Assembly: GCA_025927765.1 (NCBI GenBank)
Contig: JAICKU010000001.1
Coordinates: forward strand, 124,001 to 188,000
Direction: 5' to 3'
Source of the DNA: Burkholderiales bacterium
GTDB taxonomy: Bacteria; Pseudomonadota; Gammaproteobacteria; Burkholderiales; Casimicrobiaceae
Length of the DNA: 64,000 nucleotides
Shown here: in pieces, positions 1 to 7,904 of the stretch
Numbering within the stretch: position 1 is the stretch's first letter
Layout: every line of letters starts with the position of its first letter
The notes under the pieces: model-generated
Told to the model about the DNA's origin: nothing
The model's input: the letters and a program-made list of their open reading frames with translations, nothing else
The model's database searches: none
Program-made: the position numbers and the translations under genes

Positions 1-1272
1 CGGCAGCAGCGCGTCCATCGTGCCGGCGACCGTGATCAGCGGCTTCTTGATCTTGCCGGTGGTTTCCACCGCCGCAACGGAGCTTGCGACGCCCGGAAGT
101 CCCATGCGCATCACGTAGTCGTAGTTGCCCGGCCCGGCGCCATACGTGTCGTAGGTCGGATCGAAGCGCTGTTGCCACTGGCACGTCGTCACTTCCCAGA
201 ACTCGTTGTAGTAGTGGCCCCACAGCGAGGCCGTCACCTTGCCCGTCGCATCGCGGTGGACGATGTCCGGCGGGAAGCCGGCGCCGAGGATGTTCTTCGC
301 CGCCTGGCTGTCCGGGTCGTAGTTCGCCTTGACGTAGTCGGGGAAATTGCGCACGGCCACCGGCAGGTCGATCAGGATGTTTTCCGTGGGATTGATGTAC
401 GTGCCTTCCCAATCGACGCCGCCGTCGAACAGGTTCGGCGCTTCCTCGACCGCGCGGCGCACCTGGTATCCGCCGTTGGACGTGCCGACGGCGTAGGTCC
501 GCGACGGGTACTTGTTGTACGTCGCCTTGAGCGCGCTTTGCGCGAGCTGCGCCGTTTCGAGCATGTATTGCGTCCACTGGGTGAAGGGCTTCGGCGGATC
601 GACGTCGTAGAAGTGCACCCACAGGGTCGACAAGGCGCCGCCCGGCGGATTCACCCGGCAGGACAATCGGTCGTTCTGCGGCTGTGTCGCCGAGAGCGCG
701 ACGTCGTAGAAATTGAGAACGCCCTTGTTCTGCGACGCGTATGCGTAGCCCTTCGGCAGCACGTAGTCGCTCCATGCCCAGTCGCCGTTGAATTCGCTGC
801 GTGTGCCGGAAGCGCCGGCGACGACGAGCTTGCCGTTCCAGTCGTCGGGGAAGCGCAGGAGGAAGCGCGCCTGTCCCGCCGGGTCGTCGGCGTACCAGCC
901 TTCGACCTGGATGCCGGGGACCGGCTTCGTGGTGGGCGCGGGCCCGTTGGAGATCACACCGCGATCCTTGGTCGGCGAATACGAGCCAAAATTGGCGGGC
1001 AGCGTGAATACGCCAGGGATCAGGTCGAGCGCGACGCCCGGCAGCGGTTTCCCGTTCGCGAACGTGGTGAGCGAATCGTCGGGCGGAGTGATCGGCGGAA
1101 CGTTCGTGGCGTTGGCCGTCCGCAGGTCACCCGTGTGAAAGCAAACGACGCCGGTGGCCTTCCCGGTGAGGAAGCGCTCGACGTCCTTGCACGTCGGCGC
1201 GGCGTGGACGGCGACGGACAGCGGCGCGACGGCGAGCGCTGCACAGATCCGGTTCATGACTCGTTGCTGCAT
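1..1272 (-). CDS. Secreted alpha/beta hydrolase, truncated by the window edge
   Basis: The reading frame runs off the left edge, so the C terminus is missing; 424 residues are visible. The start ATG follows an AGGAG-type ribosome site. Residues 1 to about 25 form a signal peptide (alanine-rich hydrophobic stretch ending AVHA), so the enzyme is probably periplasmic or secreted. The nucleophile elbow GTSNGG places the candidate catalytic serine at about residue 265, and the aspartate in GTMDALLP (about 420) is a plausible second triad member; the histidine would lie outside the window. The general look is of polyester or aromatic-ester hydrolases, but substrate cannot be named. It is divergent from the SOD-like lipoprotein gene. 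Confidence 0.7.
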   Translation of the reverse strand, partial: MQQRVMNRICAALAVAPLSVAVHAAPTCKDVERFLTGKATGVVCFHTGDLRTANATNVPPITPPDDSLTTFANGKPLPGVALDLIPGVFTLPANFGSYSPTKDRGVISNGPAPTTKPVPGIQVEGWYADDPAGQARFLLRFPDDWNGKLVVAGASGTRSEFNGDWAWSDYVLPKGYAYASQNKGVLNFYDVALSATQPQNDRLSCRVNPPGGALSTLWVHFYDVDPPKPFTQWTQYMLETAQLAQSALKATYNKYPSRTYAVGTSNGGYQVRRAVEEAPNLFDGGVDWEGTYINPTENILIDLPVAVRNFPDYVKANYDPDSQAAKNILGAGFPPDIVHRDATGKVTASLWGHYYNEFWEVTTCQWQQRFDPTYDTYGAGPGNYDYVMRMGLPGVASSVAAVETTGKIKKPLITVAGTMDALLP

Positions 1273-1391
1273 CAATGATCTCCTGTCATCGAGGGAGCGG
1301 CCGCTGTTCGAAGGAAGCGAGCAGGGCGGCCGGTTGTAGCGCCCACGTCGTCGCGCGACATGCGTGCCGGACCCGCGATGCTAACGAAAAT

Positions 1392-1414
1392 CGTCACGTG
1401 ACGCGACGCGTCAC
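1392..1414. promoter_or_regulatory. Nested palindromes in a divergent intergenic region
   Basis: Two overlapping perfect inverted repeats lie between the divergent hydrolase and SOD-like genes: CGTCACGTGACG at 1392-1403, and GTGACGC-GAC-GCGTCAC at 1398-1414, followed by TTTT. They could be an operator for a dimeric regulator serving both genes or a short hairpin terminator. Two GACAAT sequences (1464-1469, 1484-1489) downstream are weak -10 candidates for the lipoprotein gene. The function is inferred from position only. Confidence 0.35.
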
Positions 1415-1503
1415 TTTTCCAGCCGACAAGCGGCGCGCCAGCCGGAGACAGTGGCCGCCATGCGACAATCGCAGGATTGCGGCCTGACAATAGGGATGCT
1501 CGT

Positions 1504-2052
1504 TTGCGTGTGTCGAAGGGGTTGCTGGGAGCGCTGCTCGTCGTTTCGCTCGCCGGCTGTTCGGGAGTCAATTTCCACCTCGGATCGGTGCGCGACGAGC
1601 CGGCACGGCCGAAGGTCACCGGCTACGGGCAGGAAGCGAACCTGCGTGCCATCAACGGCTCGGCGGTGTTCGGCAAGATTCGCGTGATCGACCGCGGCAG
1701 CGACGATGCGAGCATGCTCGTGTCGATGATGAACGTGCCGCCCGGCGCCTATCGAATCGCGCTGCACGAGCGACCCAACTGCTCGTCGCCGAACGGCTTT
1801 TCGGCCGGTCCGCTGTGGGCGCCGGCGGGGCGCGATGCCGGGACCATGATTCCGGTGCAGTACATCAACTCGGAAGATCGTGTGGGGATGACGATTCGCC
1901 TCTCGGGCGTCCGCACGACGGGGCCGAACGGGGTCGCAGGCCACAGCGTCGTCGTCTACGCGGGGCCCCGCATCACGCCCGCGCAACCCGATGTGCCGAA
2001 CCAGGCCATCGCCTGCGGCGTGTTCGAAGCCGCGCAACCGCTCTCGTTCTAA
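1504..2052 (+). CDS. Lipoprotein with a Cu/Zn superoxide dismutase-like fold, metal ligands eroded
   Basis: The N terminus has a lipoprotein signal with lipobox LAGC (cysteine about residue 19 from the TTG at 1504, which has AGGG seven bases upstream; a TTG at 1477 is an alternative start). The rest follows the SodC outline: the GAYRIALHE segment aligns with the GFHIHE copper-ligand loop, NCSSPNGFSAG with the GDCSAPDFMSAGGHFNP zinc loop, and AIACGVF with the terminal ACGVI strand, including both disulfide cysteines. Most of the histidine ligands are replaced (only the one before Glu in ALHE is retained), so classical dismutase activity is unlikely. This looks like a pseudo-SOD structural or binding lipoprotein. 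Confidence 0.6.
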   Translation: MRVSKGLLGALLVVSLAGCSGVNFHLGSVRDEPARPKVTGYGQEANLRAINGSAVFGKIRVIDRGSDDASMLVSMMNVPPGAYRIALHERPNCSSPNGFSAGPLWAPAGRDAGTMIPVQYINSEDRVGMTIRLSGVRTTGPNGVAGHSVVVYAGPRITPAQPDVPNQAIACGVFEAAQPLSF

Positions 2053-2053
2053 A

Positions 2054-2234
2054 GCGGCCCATCCCGACTAGGATGAAACATCCCCCCACGCTCGCTCCGC
2101 TCGCTGCCCCCCGGGGGGTGCGTCAGTCGGTCGGGGCGGCCCATCCCGACTAGGATGAAACATCCCCCCACGCTCGCTCCGCTCGCTGCCCCCCGGGGGG
2201 TGCGTCAGTCGGTCGGGGCGGCCCATCCCGACTG
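2054..2234 (+). repeat. 82-bp tandem repeat, two full copies plus a partial third
   Basis: The unit starts at 2054 and 2136, and a truncated third copy starts at 2218 (16-17 bases). The copies look identical. Each unit contains GCTCGCTCCGCTCGCTG, a C6-G6 self-complementary core and a GTCGGG...CCCGAC inverted pair, resembling the dispersed palindromic repeats common in Burkholderiales intergenic DNA. The partial copy ends directly at the fabI start codon and occupies the place of its ribosome-binding site. Confidence 0.85.
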
Positions 2235-3020
2235 ATGGGCATGCTCGACGGCCGCAGGATTCTCATCACCGGCGTCCTCTCGAACCGGTCGATCGCCTAT
2301 GGTGTCGCGAAGGCATGCCACCGCGAAGGCGCGACGCTCGCGTTCACGTACGTGAGCGACGAACTCGAGGATCGCGTCGCGAAGCTCGCCGCCACGTTCG
2401 GGCCGTGCCCGGTGTTGCCCTGCGACGTGACGTCCGACGAGTCGATCGAGCGGCTCTTCGACGCGCTCGCGCGCGAATGGCAGGGCTTGGACGGGCTGCT
2501 GCATTCGATCGCGTTCGCGCCGCGCGAGGCGCTGTCGGGCAACTTCGTCGACGTCACGACGCGCGACGCGTTCGCGACAGCGCACGACGTTTCGAGCTAC
2601 AGCTTCGTCGCGCTCGCGCGCGGCGCGCGACCGCTCCTCGCCGGAAACCACGCGTCGCTCCTCACGCTGTCGTACCTCGGCGCCGTGCGCGCGCTCGCCA
2701 ACTACAACGTGATGGGCCTCGCGAAGGCGAGCCTCGAGGCGAGCGTGCGCTACCTCGCATCCGCGCTCGGGCCCGAAGGCACGCGCGTGAACGCGATCTC
2801 GGCCGGCCCGATCAAGACGCTCGCGGCCGCCGGCATCGGCGGCTTCTCGAAGATCCTGCATTTCGTCGAGGAGACGGCGCCGCTGCGGCGCAACGTCACG
2901 ATCGACGAAGTCGGCAACGTCGCGGCGTTCTACTTCTCGTCGCTGTCGAGCGCGATCACCGGCGAGGTGACGTACGTCGACGCGGGCTTCTCGCACGTCG
3001 CCGCGGGGCTCGCCGAGTAG
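2235..3020 (+). CDS. fabI: Enoyl-[acyl-carrier-protein] reductase (NADH)
   Basis: FabI performs the last reduction of each fatty-acid elongation cycle, converting trans-2-enoyl-ACP to acyl-ACP with NADH in the cytoplasm. The protein has the usual 261-residue size. The N terminus ([18 protein letters not shown]) is the modified dinucleotide-binding loop of FabI-type SDRs. The active-site residues are Tyr147, Tyr157 and Lys164 (Y-x6-K), matching E. coli Tyr146/Tyr156/Lys163, followed by the [11 protein letters not shown] substrate loop. The start at ATG 2235 matches the family N terminus, yet no Shine-Dalgarno is present because the tandem repeat abuts it. The stop codon overlaps the next start by one base. 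Confidence 0.96.
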   Translation: MGMLDGRRILITGVLSNRSIAYGVAKACHREGATLAFTYVSDELEDRVAKLAATFGPCPVLPCDVTSDESIERLFDALAREWQGLDGLLHSIAFAPREALSGNFVDVTTRDAFATAHDVSSYSFVALARGARPLLAGNHASLLTLSYLGAVRALANYNVMGLAKASLEASVRYLASALGPEGTRVNAISAGPIKTLAAAGIGGFSKILHFVEETAPLRRNVTIDEVGNVAAFYFSSLSSAITGEVTYVDAGFSHVAAGLAE

Positions 3021-4669
3021 TGTCGCGCACGCCGGGCGGCCGGTACGACGCGGTCGTCGTCGGCGGCGGCCATAACGGCCTCGTCTGCGCGGCGTATCTC
3101 GCCGCGGCCGGCCTGTCCGTGTGCGTCGTCGAGCGCCGCGGCATCGTGGGCGGCGCGGCGGTCACCGAGGAATTCCATCCCGGATTTCGCAATTCCACCG
3201 CGAGCTACACGGTGAGCCTGCTGTCGCCGCGCGTGATCCGCGACCTCGACCTCGCGACGCACGGCCTTCGCATCGTCAGGCGACCGCTTGCGAATTTCCT
3301 GCCGTTTCCGGACGGTACGCATTTGAAGGTCGGCGGCGGCCTCGCCGCGACGCAGCGCGAAGTCGCGAAGTTCTCGCCGCGCGACGCGCAGGCGCTGCCG
3401 CCGTATTACGCGATGCTCGACCGCGTCGCGGGCGTGCTCCGGGCTCTGCTCGACGTGACACCCCCCAACGTCGGCGCACATCGCGGCGGACGCTTCGCGT
3501 TCGCGCTCGACGCGTGGAAGACGGCGAAGCCGTTTCGCGCGCTCGACGCGACGGCGCAGCGCGACGTGCTCGATGTCTTGACCAAGAGCGCGGGCGAGAT
3601 CCTCGATCGCTGGTTCGAGTCGGCACCGCTCAAGGCGGCCTTCGGCTTCGACGCGGTCGTCGGCAATTTCCAGAGCCCGTACGCGCCCGGCTCGGCGTAC
3701 GTGTTGCTGCACCACGTGTTCGGCGAAGTGAACGGCGAAGCGGGGCAGTGGGGACACGCGATCGGCGGCATGGGCGCGATCACGCAGGCGATGGCGAAGG
3801 CGTGCACCGCGCGCGGCGTGGAGATCCGCACGTCCGCGGCGGTGCGCGAAGTGCGCGTCGCCGGCGCGCGCGCGGTCGGCGTGACGCTGGAAAGCGGGGA
3901 GGCGATCGAGGCCACGCGCGTGGTCGCGAACGTGAATCCGCGGCTCCTGTTCGAGGAACTCGTCGCGCCCGCGCATCTCGACGACGAATTCCGGGCGCGC
4001 ATTGCAGGATATCGCTGCGGGTCGGGCACGCTGCGGATGAACGTCGCGCTCGCGGAGCTGCCCGATTTCCGCGCGTTGCCGGGCAGCCACGCGCAGGCGC
4101 ACCACGGCAGCGGCATCATCGTCGCACCGTCGCTCGCTTACATGGAGCGCGCGTACTTCGATGCGAAGACGTCCGGGTGGTCACGCGCACCGATCGTCGA
4201 GATGCTGATCCCGTCGGTGCTCGACGACTCGCTCGCGCCGCCCGGAAAGCACGCCGCGAGCCTCTTCTGCCAGCACGTGCATCCGCGGCTCGACGAGGTG
4301 CTGCCCGGGCACACCTGGGACGACCACCGCGACGAGGTGGCCGACCTGATGATCGCGACCGTCGATGCGTTCGCGCCGAACTTCGCCGGCAGCGTGCTCG
4401 GCCGCCGCGTGCTGACGCCGCTCGACCTCGAGCGCGAGTTCGGCCTCACCGGCGGCGACATCTTCCACGGCGCGCTCGCGCTCGACCAGTTGTTTTCCGC
4501 GCGCCCGGTGCTCGGCTACGCCGACTACCGGATGCCGATCGAGAACCTCTACCTGTGCGGCTCCGGCGCGCACCCGGGCGGCGGCGTCACCGGCATTCCT
4601 GGGAAGAACGCGGCGCGGGAGATCCTGCGCGACGTGCGGCGGCCGCGCCGCTGGCCGCGCGGGGGATAA
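3020..4669 (+). CDS. FAD-dependent oxidoreductase of the phytoene-dehydrogenase/PYROXD2 type
   Basis: A 549-residue flavoprotein. The GTG start shares its first base with the fabI stop (TAGTG), so translation is probably coupled. The Rossmann FAD motif VVVGGGHNG lies at about residues 12-20, and the C-terminal FAD-contact segment NLYLCGSGAHPGGGVTGIPG is typical of the amine-oxidase/phytoene-desaturase superfamily, especially the PYROXD2-like branch. The substrate is not known; coupling to fabI suggests a lipid or isoprenoid-related role but this is only context. A hairpin follows the gene. Confidence 0.8.
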   Translation: MSRTPGGRYDAVVVGGGHNGLVCAAYLAAAGLSVCVVERRGIVGGAAVTEEFHPGFRNSTASYTVSLLSPRVIRDLDLATHGLRIVRRPLANFLPFPDGTHLKVGGGLAATQREVAKFSPRDAQALPPYYAMLDRVAGVLRALLDVTPPNVGAHRGGRFAFALDAWKTAKPFRALDATAQRDVLDVLTKSAGEILDRWFESAPLKAAFGFDAVVGNFQSPYAPGSAYVLLHHVFGEVNGEAGQWGHAIGGMGAITQAMAKACTARGVEIRTSAAVREVRVAGARAVGVTLESGEAIEATRVVANVNPRLLFEELVAPAHLDDEFRARIAGYRCGSGTLRMNVALAELPDFRALPGSHAQAHHGSGIIVAPSLAYMERAYFDAKTSGWSRAPIVEMLIPSVLDDSLAPPGKHAASLFCQHVHPRLDEVLPGHTWDDHRDEVADLMIATVDAFAPNFAGSVLGRRVLTPLDLEREFGLTGGDIFHGALALDQLFSARPVLGYADYRMPIENLYLCGSGAHPGGGVTGIPGKNAAREILRDVRRPRRWPRGG

Positions 4670-4685
4670 GGGACAGCGCTTTCGA

Positions 4686-4719
4686 GAAAGCTTCGCGCCG
4701 ATTCCGGGCGGAGCTTTCT
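4686..4719. terminator. Hairpin between two convergent transcripts
   Basis: AGAAAGCT at 4686-4693 pairs with AGCTTTCT at 4712-4719, and GCGCC/GGGCG segments extend the stem inward. It lies between the end of the oxidoreductase gene (plus) and the 3' end of rnpB (minus), so it may end transcription from either side. There is no clear U-run, which lowers confidence. Confidence 0.5.
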
Positions 4720-4727
4720 GCGTGCAT

Positions 4728-5080
4728 TCGTCGACGCCCGCCGATAAGCCGGGTTCTGTTACGGCGCGTGCGAAGCACGCGCTATGACCGTCATTCCTCT
4801 AGGCGCACCGTTGCCGGTGCGCTCGAGCCGCCTACCCGCGGACTCGGCGAGCAGCGTCGTCGTCCGCCTATTTGGCGTTGCTCCGGATGGAGGTTGCCGC
4901 GTTTCACCCGCTTCCCGAGGGAAGCGACTCGTCTCTGTGGCCCTGTTCCTCGCCTTCGCCGCGGCGCGAGCCGCGGCTTATTGCGGCCGGGCGTTACCCG
5001 GCATCCTGCTCTGCGGAGCCCGGACTTTCCTCTCCCCCGGGACGAAGTCTCGGGGCAGCGACGATCTGGCGGGCGTCGAT
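4728..5080 (-). ncRNA. rnpB: RNase P RNA component
   Basis: Catalytic RNA of RNase P, which removes tRNA 5' leaders. Read on the minus strand, the hallmarks appear in order: the P1 5' strand GACGCCCGCC at about 5078-5069; GAGGAAAGTCCGGGCTCC at about 5033-5016; the GGGTAACGCCCGG stem; GAAACGCGGCAACCTCCATC near 4910-4888; and ACAGAACCCGGCTTAT at 4758-4743, followed by GGCGGGCGTC, which closes P1. The length of about 350 nt fits the bacterial A-type. Ends are placed from P1 pairing and may be off by a few bases. Short protein frames across this segment are not genes. Confidence 0.95.
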
Positions 5081-5084
5081 CCGT

Positions 5085-5090
5085 ATTCTA
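5085..5090 (-). promoter_or_regulatory. Candidate -10 element of rnpB
   Basis: TAGAAT on the minus strand, six to seven bases ahead of the inferred 5' end of RNase P RNA. Its first three bases are the TAG stop codon of the upstream cyclase gene. No good -35 hexamer is seen at 16-18 bases (TGCTGT is the closest). Confidence 0.5.
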
Positions 5091-7511
5091 CTTGACGTAG
5101 GCGCGCGACAGCACCGCGCCGGCGCGCTCGATCGCGAGCGATTCGTCGAAGTACCGTTGCGCCTCGTCGAGGGCTCCGTGCTCGCGAGCGTGTGCGCCTG
5201 CCTTCTCGAAATAGTCGCTTGCGCGGCCGGGCTCGTCGGCCGCCTGCCACTGTTGCGCGAGCGTGGCGTAGTACGGCGCGAGATCGTCGCCATGCGCGGC
5301 CTCGTGCCACTCGGCGACCGCGCGGTGCAACTGCCGGCGCTGCGCGAACAGCATGCGGTCGTACGCGGCCGCGTGGACGACCGGGCTCGCGAACGCGAAG
5401 ACGTCCTGCAAGTCGCCGTCGACGGGGACGACGACCCCTTCGGCGACGAGTGCGTGCACGCGCTTGCGCAACGTCGGCCGCTCGCCCGCGTCGGGAAAAA
5501 CGGCTTCGAGCGCCTCGAGGGCGAACGTCGATCCGACGACGCTCGCGACCTTGAGCACCGCCTGTTCGGTGGCCGGAAGGCGGTCGATGCGCGCCGCGAC
5601 GTCGGACCGGCTTTCGTCGCCGCGCGTCCCGGACAGCGGGCGGTAGACGGCGACGCGCTTCGACTTTCCCTTGACCGCGATCGCAGGCAGCGCCTCGAAC
5701 GCCATGCTCGCGCGCGCAGCCTCGTACACGCCGGCGTCGCACAGCACGTCGCCGTTCGCGGCTTTTGTCATCAGCCGGACGGCGAGATTGACGCTGTCGC
5801 CCATCACGCTGTACGCGCGGCGCGCGCTGCTGCCGTACGCGCCCGCGCGGATCGGCCCGCGCGCAACACCGGCCGCGATGGCGCCGACGAACGGGAACCG
5901 TGACGACGCGTGCACGAGCGAGAGCGCCGAGCGGACGGCGCGCAGGTCGTCGTCGTCGTGGGCGACGGGCACGCCGAAGCCGACGTGAAAGTGGCTGCCC
6001 TTGTCGCCGAGTGCCAGCTGCAGCAGCGTTCCGTCGTGCGCGTGCGCGATCTCCTGTGCGAAGCGCGCGAGCGCGTCGAGCTTCTGCTCGGCCTCGGCGT
6101 CCGCGTCGTAGTCGATGCCGGCGAAGCGGACGAACACCGACACGGCCGGCCGGAGCTCGGCCAGGAATTCGCCCTGGCCGTCGCGCACACGCTCGCGCAC
6201 GCCCGCCGCGACGAAGGCCTGCGCCTGCGCGTCGTCGAGGCGCTCGCTGTCCTCCGGCCACGGGCACGGCGCGGCGGCGGATTCGTCGACGTCGACGACC
6301 GCGCAATCGCCGCGCCACGCTCGCAGCCTGCACGCGCGCGGGAGCGCGGCGAGCGCACGCCGCGTCGCCACCACTTCGCCGCGCCTCGCCTGCCTTTCCG
6401 CGGTGGCGAGCTCGTCCATCACGTGTCCGCCGACGACGTCGAGCTGCTGCAGCCGAGGGTCGCCCACGAGCATGCGGCGCGCGGTGCCGTGAGCGAGCGC
6501 CACCTTGAGGCCGAGCGACACGTCGAGGCCGCCTGGCGCCGTGATCGCCGCGAACGCGCCCATCGCGCGCTGCATCGCGGCCGCGCACGCCGCCGCCCGC
6601 GCTGCATGCTCACCGTCGAACCAGCACGTGATCGCGTCGCCGCCGAAACCGACGACGCTGCCGCGAAAGCGATGCACGCAGTCGATCAGCGATCCGAGCA
6701 CGCGGTTCACCTGTCGCGTGACCTCCTCCGCGCCCCGGCGCGCGCCGAGCTCGCGCACGAACGCTTCGGTGAGCGGCGTGAAGCCCGAGATGTCGGCGAA
6801 GAGCGCGGTGCCCGTCGACGTGCCGGGCAGTGCCTCGCCGCAGGCGAGCGCGTGGCGCCGGTCCCGCGCGACGTAGCTCGCGAGCGTGTCGCGCGCGTTC
6901 GCCCGTCGCTCGGCGATGTCGAGCTGCAGTTGCGCGAGCTGGCGCAAGAGCCGCTGCTCGCGCGCGACGACTTCGCGCGCCATGCTGCGGAACACGCGGG
7001 CGAGATCGCCGAGCGCGTCGTCGCGCGCGGCCACCGGCGCCAGCAGCCCCTCGTCGTACGCGCTTTCGTGCATCGCCTGCGCCGCTGCCGTCAGGCGCTC
7101 CACCTGCCGCAGGTACTCGACCTCGCGGTCGCGCTGGAGCTTGCGCGCAAGCCCCGAGCGGATCCGTGCTTCGAGCAGCACCGGTTCGAAGGGCTTGCCG
7201 AGCCAGTCGTCCGCGCCGGCGCGAAGCCCCCGGACGATGCTCGCGAGGTCGTTGACGGCGGAGATGATGACGACGGGCAGCTCGCGCGTCGCGGCGTCGG
7301 CCTTCAAGCGCTCGAGCACCGCGAAGCCGTCGAGCACCGGCATCATGATGTCGAGCAGCACGAGATCCGGCGCCTCGGCGCGCACCCGCTCGAGCGCCTC
7401 GGCGCCGTCGGCGGCGGTGACGACGGCGTAGCCGAGGTCGTCGAGCTCCTGCGCGAGGAAGTCGACGTTGAACGGCTCGTCGTCGACGACGAGGATCTTC
7501 GGCCGCGTCAC
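5088..7511 (-). CDS. Receiver domain fused to two class III cyclase domains and a TPR-like tail
   Basis: Numbered from GTG 7511 (807 residues; ATG 7565 would overlap the upstream gene by 44 bases). Residues about 4-120 are a CheY receiver with phosphoacceptor Asp54 in VLLDIMMP. A coiled segment leads to cyclase domain 1 (about 230-410), which keeps both metal aspartates, in FADISGFT (Asp240) and FGGDA (Asp292). Cyclase domain 2 (about 455-630) lacks the first metal aspartate (FVRFAGIDYD) but keeps SVMGDSVNLAVRL (transition-state Asn and Arg) and VKGKSK. Together they could make one composite active site, as in soluble adenylyl cyclases. The winged-helix/TPR tail normally following an AAA ATPase is present, but no Walker A is found. 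It ends the kinase gene cluster. Confidence 0.85.
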   Translation of the reverse strand: MTRPKILVVDDEPFNVDFLAQELDDLGYAVVTAADGAEALERVRAEAPDLVLLDIMMPVLDGFAVLERLKADAATRELPVVIISAVNDLASIVRGLRAGADDWLGKPFEPVLLEARIRSGLARKLQRDREVEYLRQVERLTAAAQAMHESAYDEGLLAPVAARDDALGDLARVFRSMAREVVAREQRLLRQLAQLQLDIAERRANARDTLASYVARDRRHALACGEALPGTSTGTALFADISGFTPLTEAFVRELGARRGAEEVTRQVNRVLGSLIDCVHRFRGSVVGFGGDAITCWFDGEHAARAAACAAAMQRAMGAFAAITAPGGLDVSLGLKVALAHGTARRMLVGDPRLQQLDVVGGHVMDELATAERQARRGEVVATRRALAALPRACRLRAWRGDCAVVDVDESAAAPCPWPEDSERLDDAQAQAFVAAGVRERVRDGQGEFLAELRPAVSVFVRFAGIDYDADAEAEQKLDALARFAQEIAHAHDGTLLQLALGDKGSHFHVGFGVPVAHDDDDLRAVRSALSLVHASSRFPFVGAIAAGVARGPIRAGAYGSSARRAYSVMGDSVNLAVRLMTKAANGDVLCDAGVYEAARASMAFEALPAIAVKGKSKRVAVYRPLSGTRGDESRSDVAARIDRLPATEQAVLKVASVVGSTFALEALEAVFPDAGERPTLRKRVHALVAEGVVVPVDGDLQDVFAFASPVVHAAAYDRMLFAQRRQLHRAVAEWHEAAHGDDLAPYYATLAQQWQAADEPGRASDYFEKAGAHAREHGALDEAQRYFDESLAIERAGAVLSRAYVK

Positions 7512-7521
7512 GCGCTCGACG

Positions 7522-7878
7522 TCAGGCGCCAAGGTAGCGATCGAGCGTCGCGAAGAGCTCGGCATCGTCGATCGGCTTCGTCAGGTAGGCGTCGCATCCG
7601 GCCGCGATCGCACGCTCGGCGTCGCCCGCCATCGCGTGCGCCGACAGGCCGATGATCGGCATCGACAGTCCCGCGGCGCGAATGCGGCGCGTTGCTTCGT
7701 AGCCGTCGCACACCGGCAACGACACGTCCATCAGGATCAGGTCGGGCGACTCGGACGCTGCCATCGCCACGCCCTGCTCGCCGTCGTTCGCCACCACGAG
7801 CGCGTAGTCGTCTTCGAGCAGCTGCGTGACGAGCTCGACGTTGAGATCGACGTCCTCGACGATCAGGATCTTCTTCAT
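7522..7878 (-). CDS. Single-domain response regulator (CheY-like)
   Basis: A stand-alone 118-residue receiver. The acidic pair (VED at about 8-10), the phosphoacceptor aspartate in LILMDVSLP (about 51), the conserved Ser in GLSAHA and the lysine of TKP (about 101) are all intact. There is no output domain, so it probably shuttles phosphate or docks on a partner. It lies between the hybrid kinase and the receiver-cyclase on the same strand and is a plausible intermediate in one relay. Confidence 0.93.
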   Translation of the reverse strand: MKKILIVEDVDLNVELVTQLLEDDYALVVANDGEQGVAMAASESPDLILMDVSLPVCDGYEATRRIRAAGLSMPIIGLSAHAMAGDAERAIAAGCDAYLTKPIDDAELFATLDRYLGA

Positions 7879-7904
7879 GAGGCAATCGCCGGACGTGTGC
7901 GGGG

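Noticed and set aside
4784-5095. Short protein frames across 4.8-5.1 kb
   Set aside because: The segment is RNase P RNA on the minus strand.
3121-5100. A 659-codon plus-strand frame spanning the oxidoreductase end and rnpB
   Set aside because: Arginine-rich out-of-frame translation crossing an RNA gene; no start site or domain.
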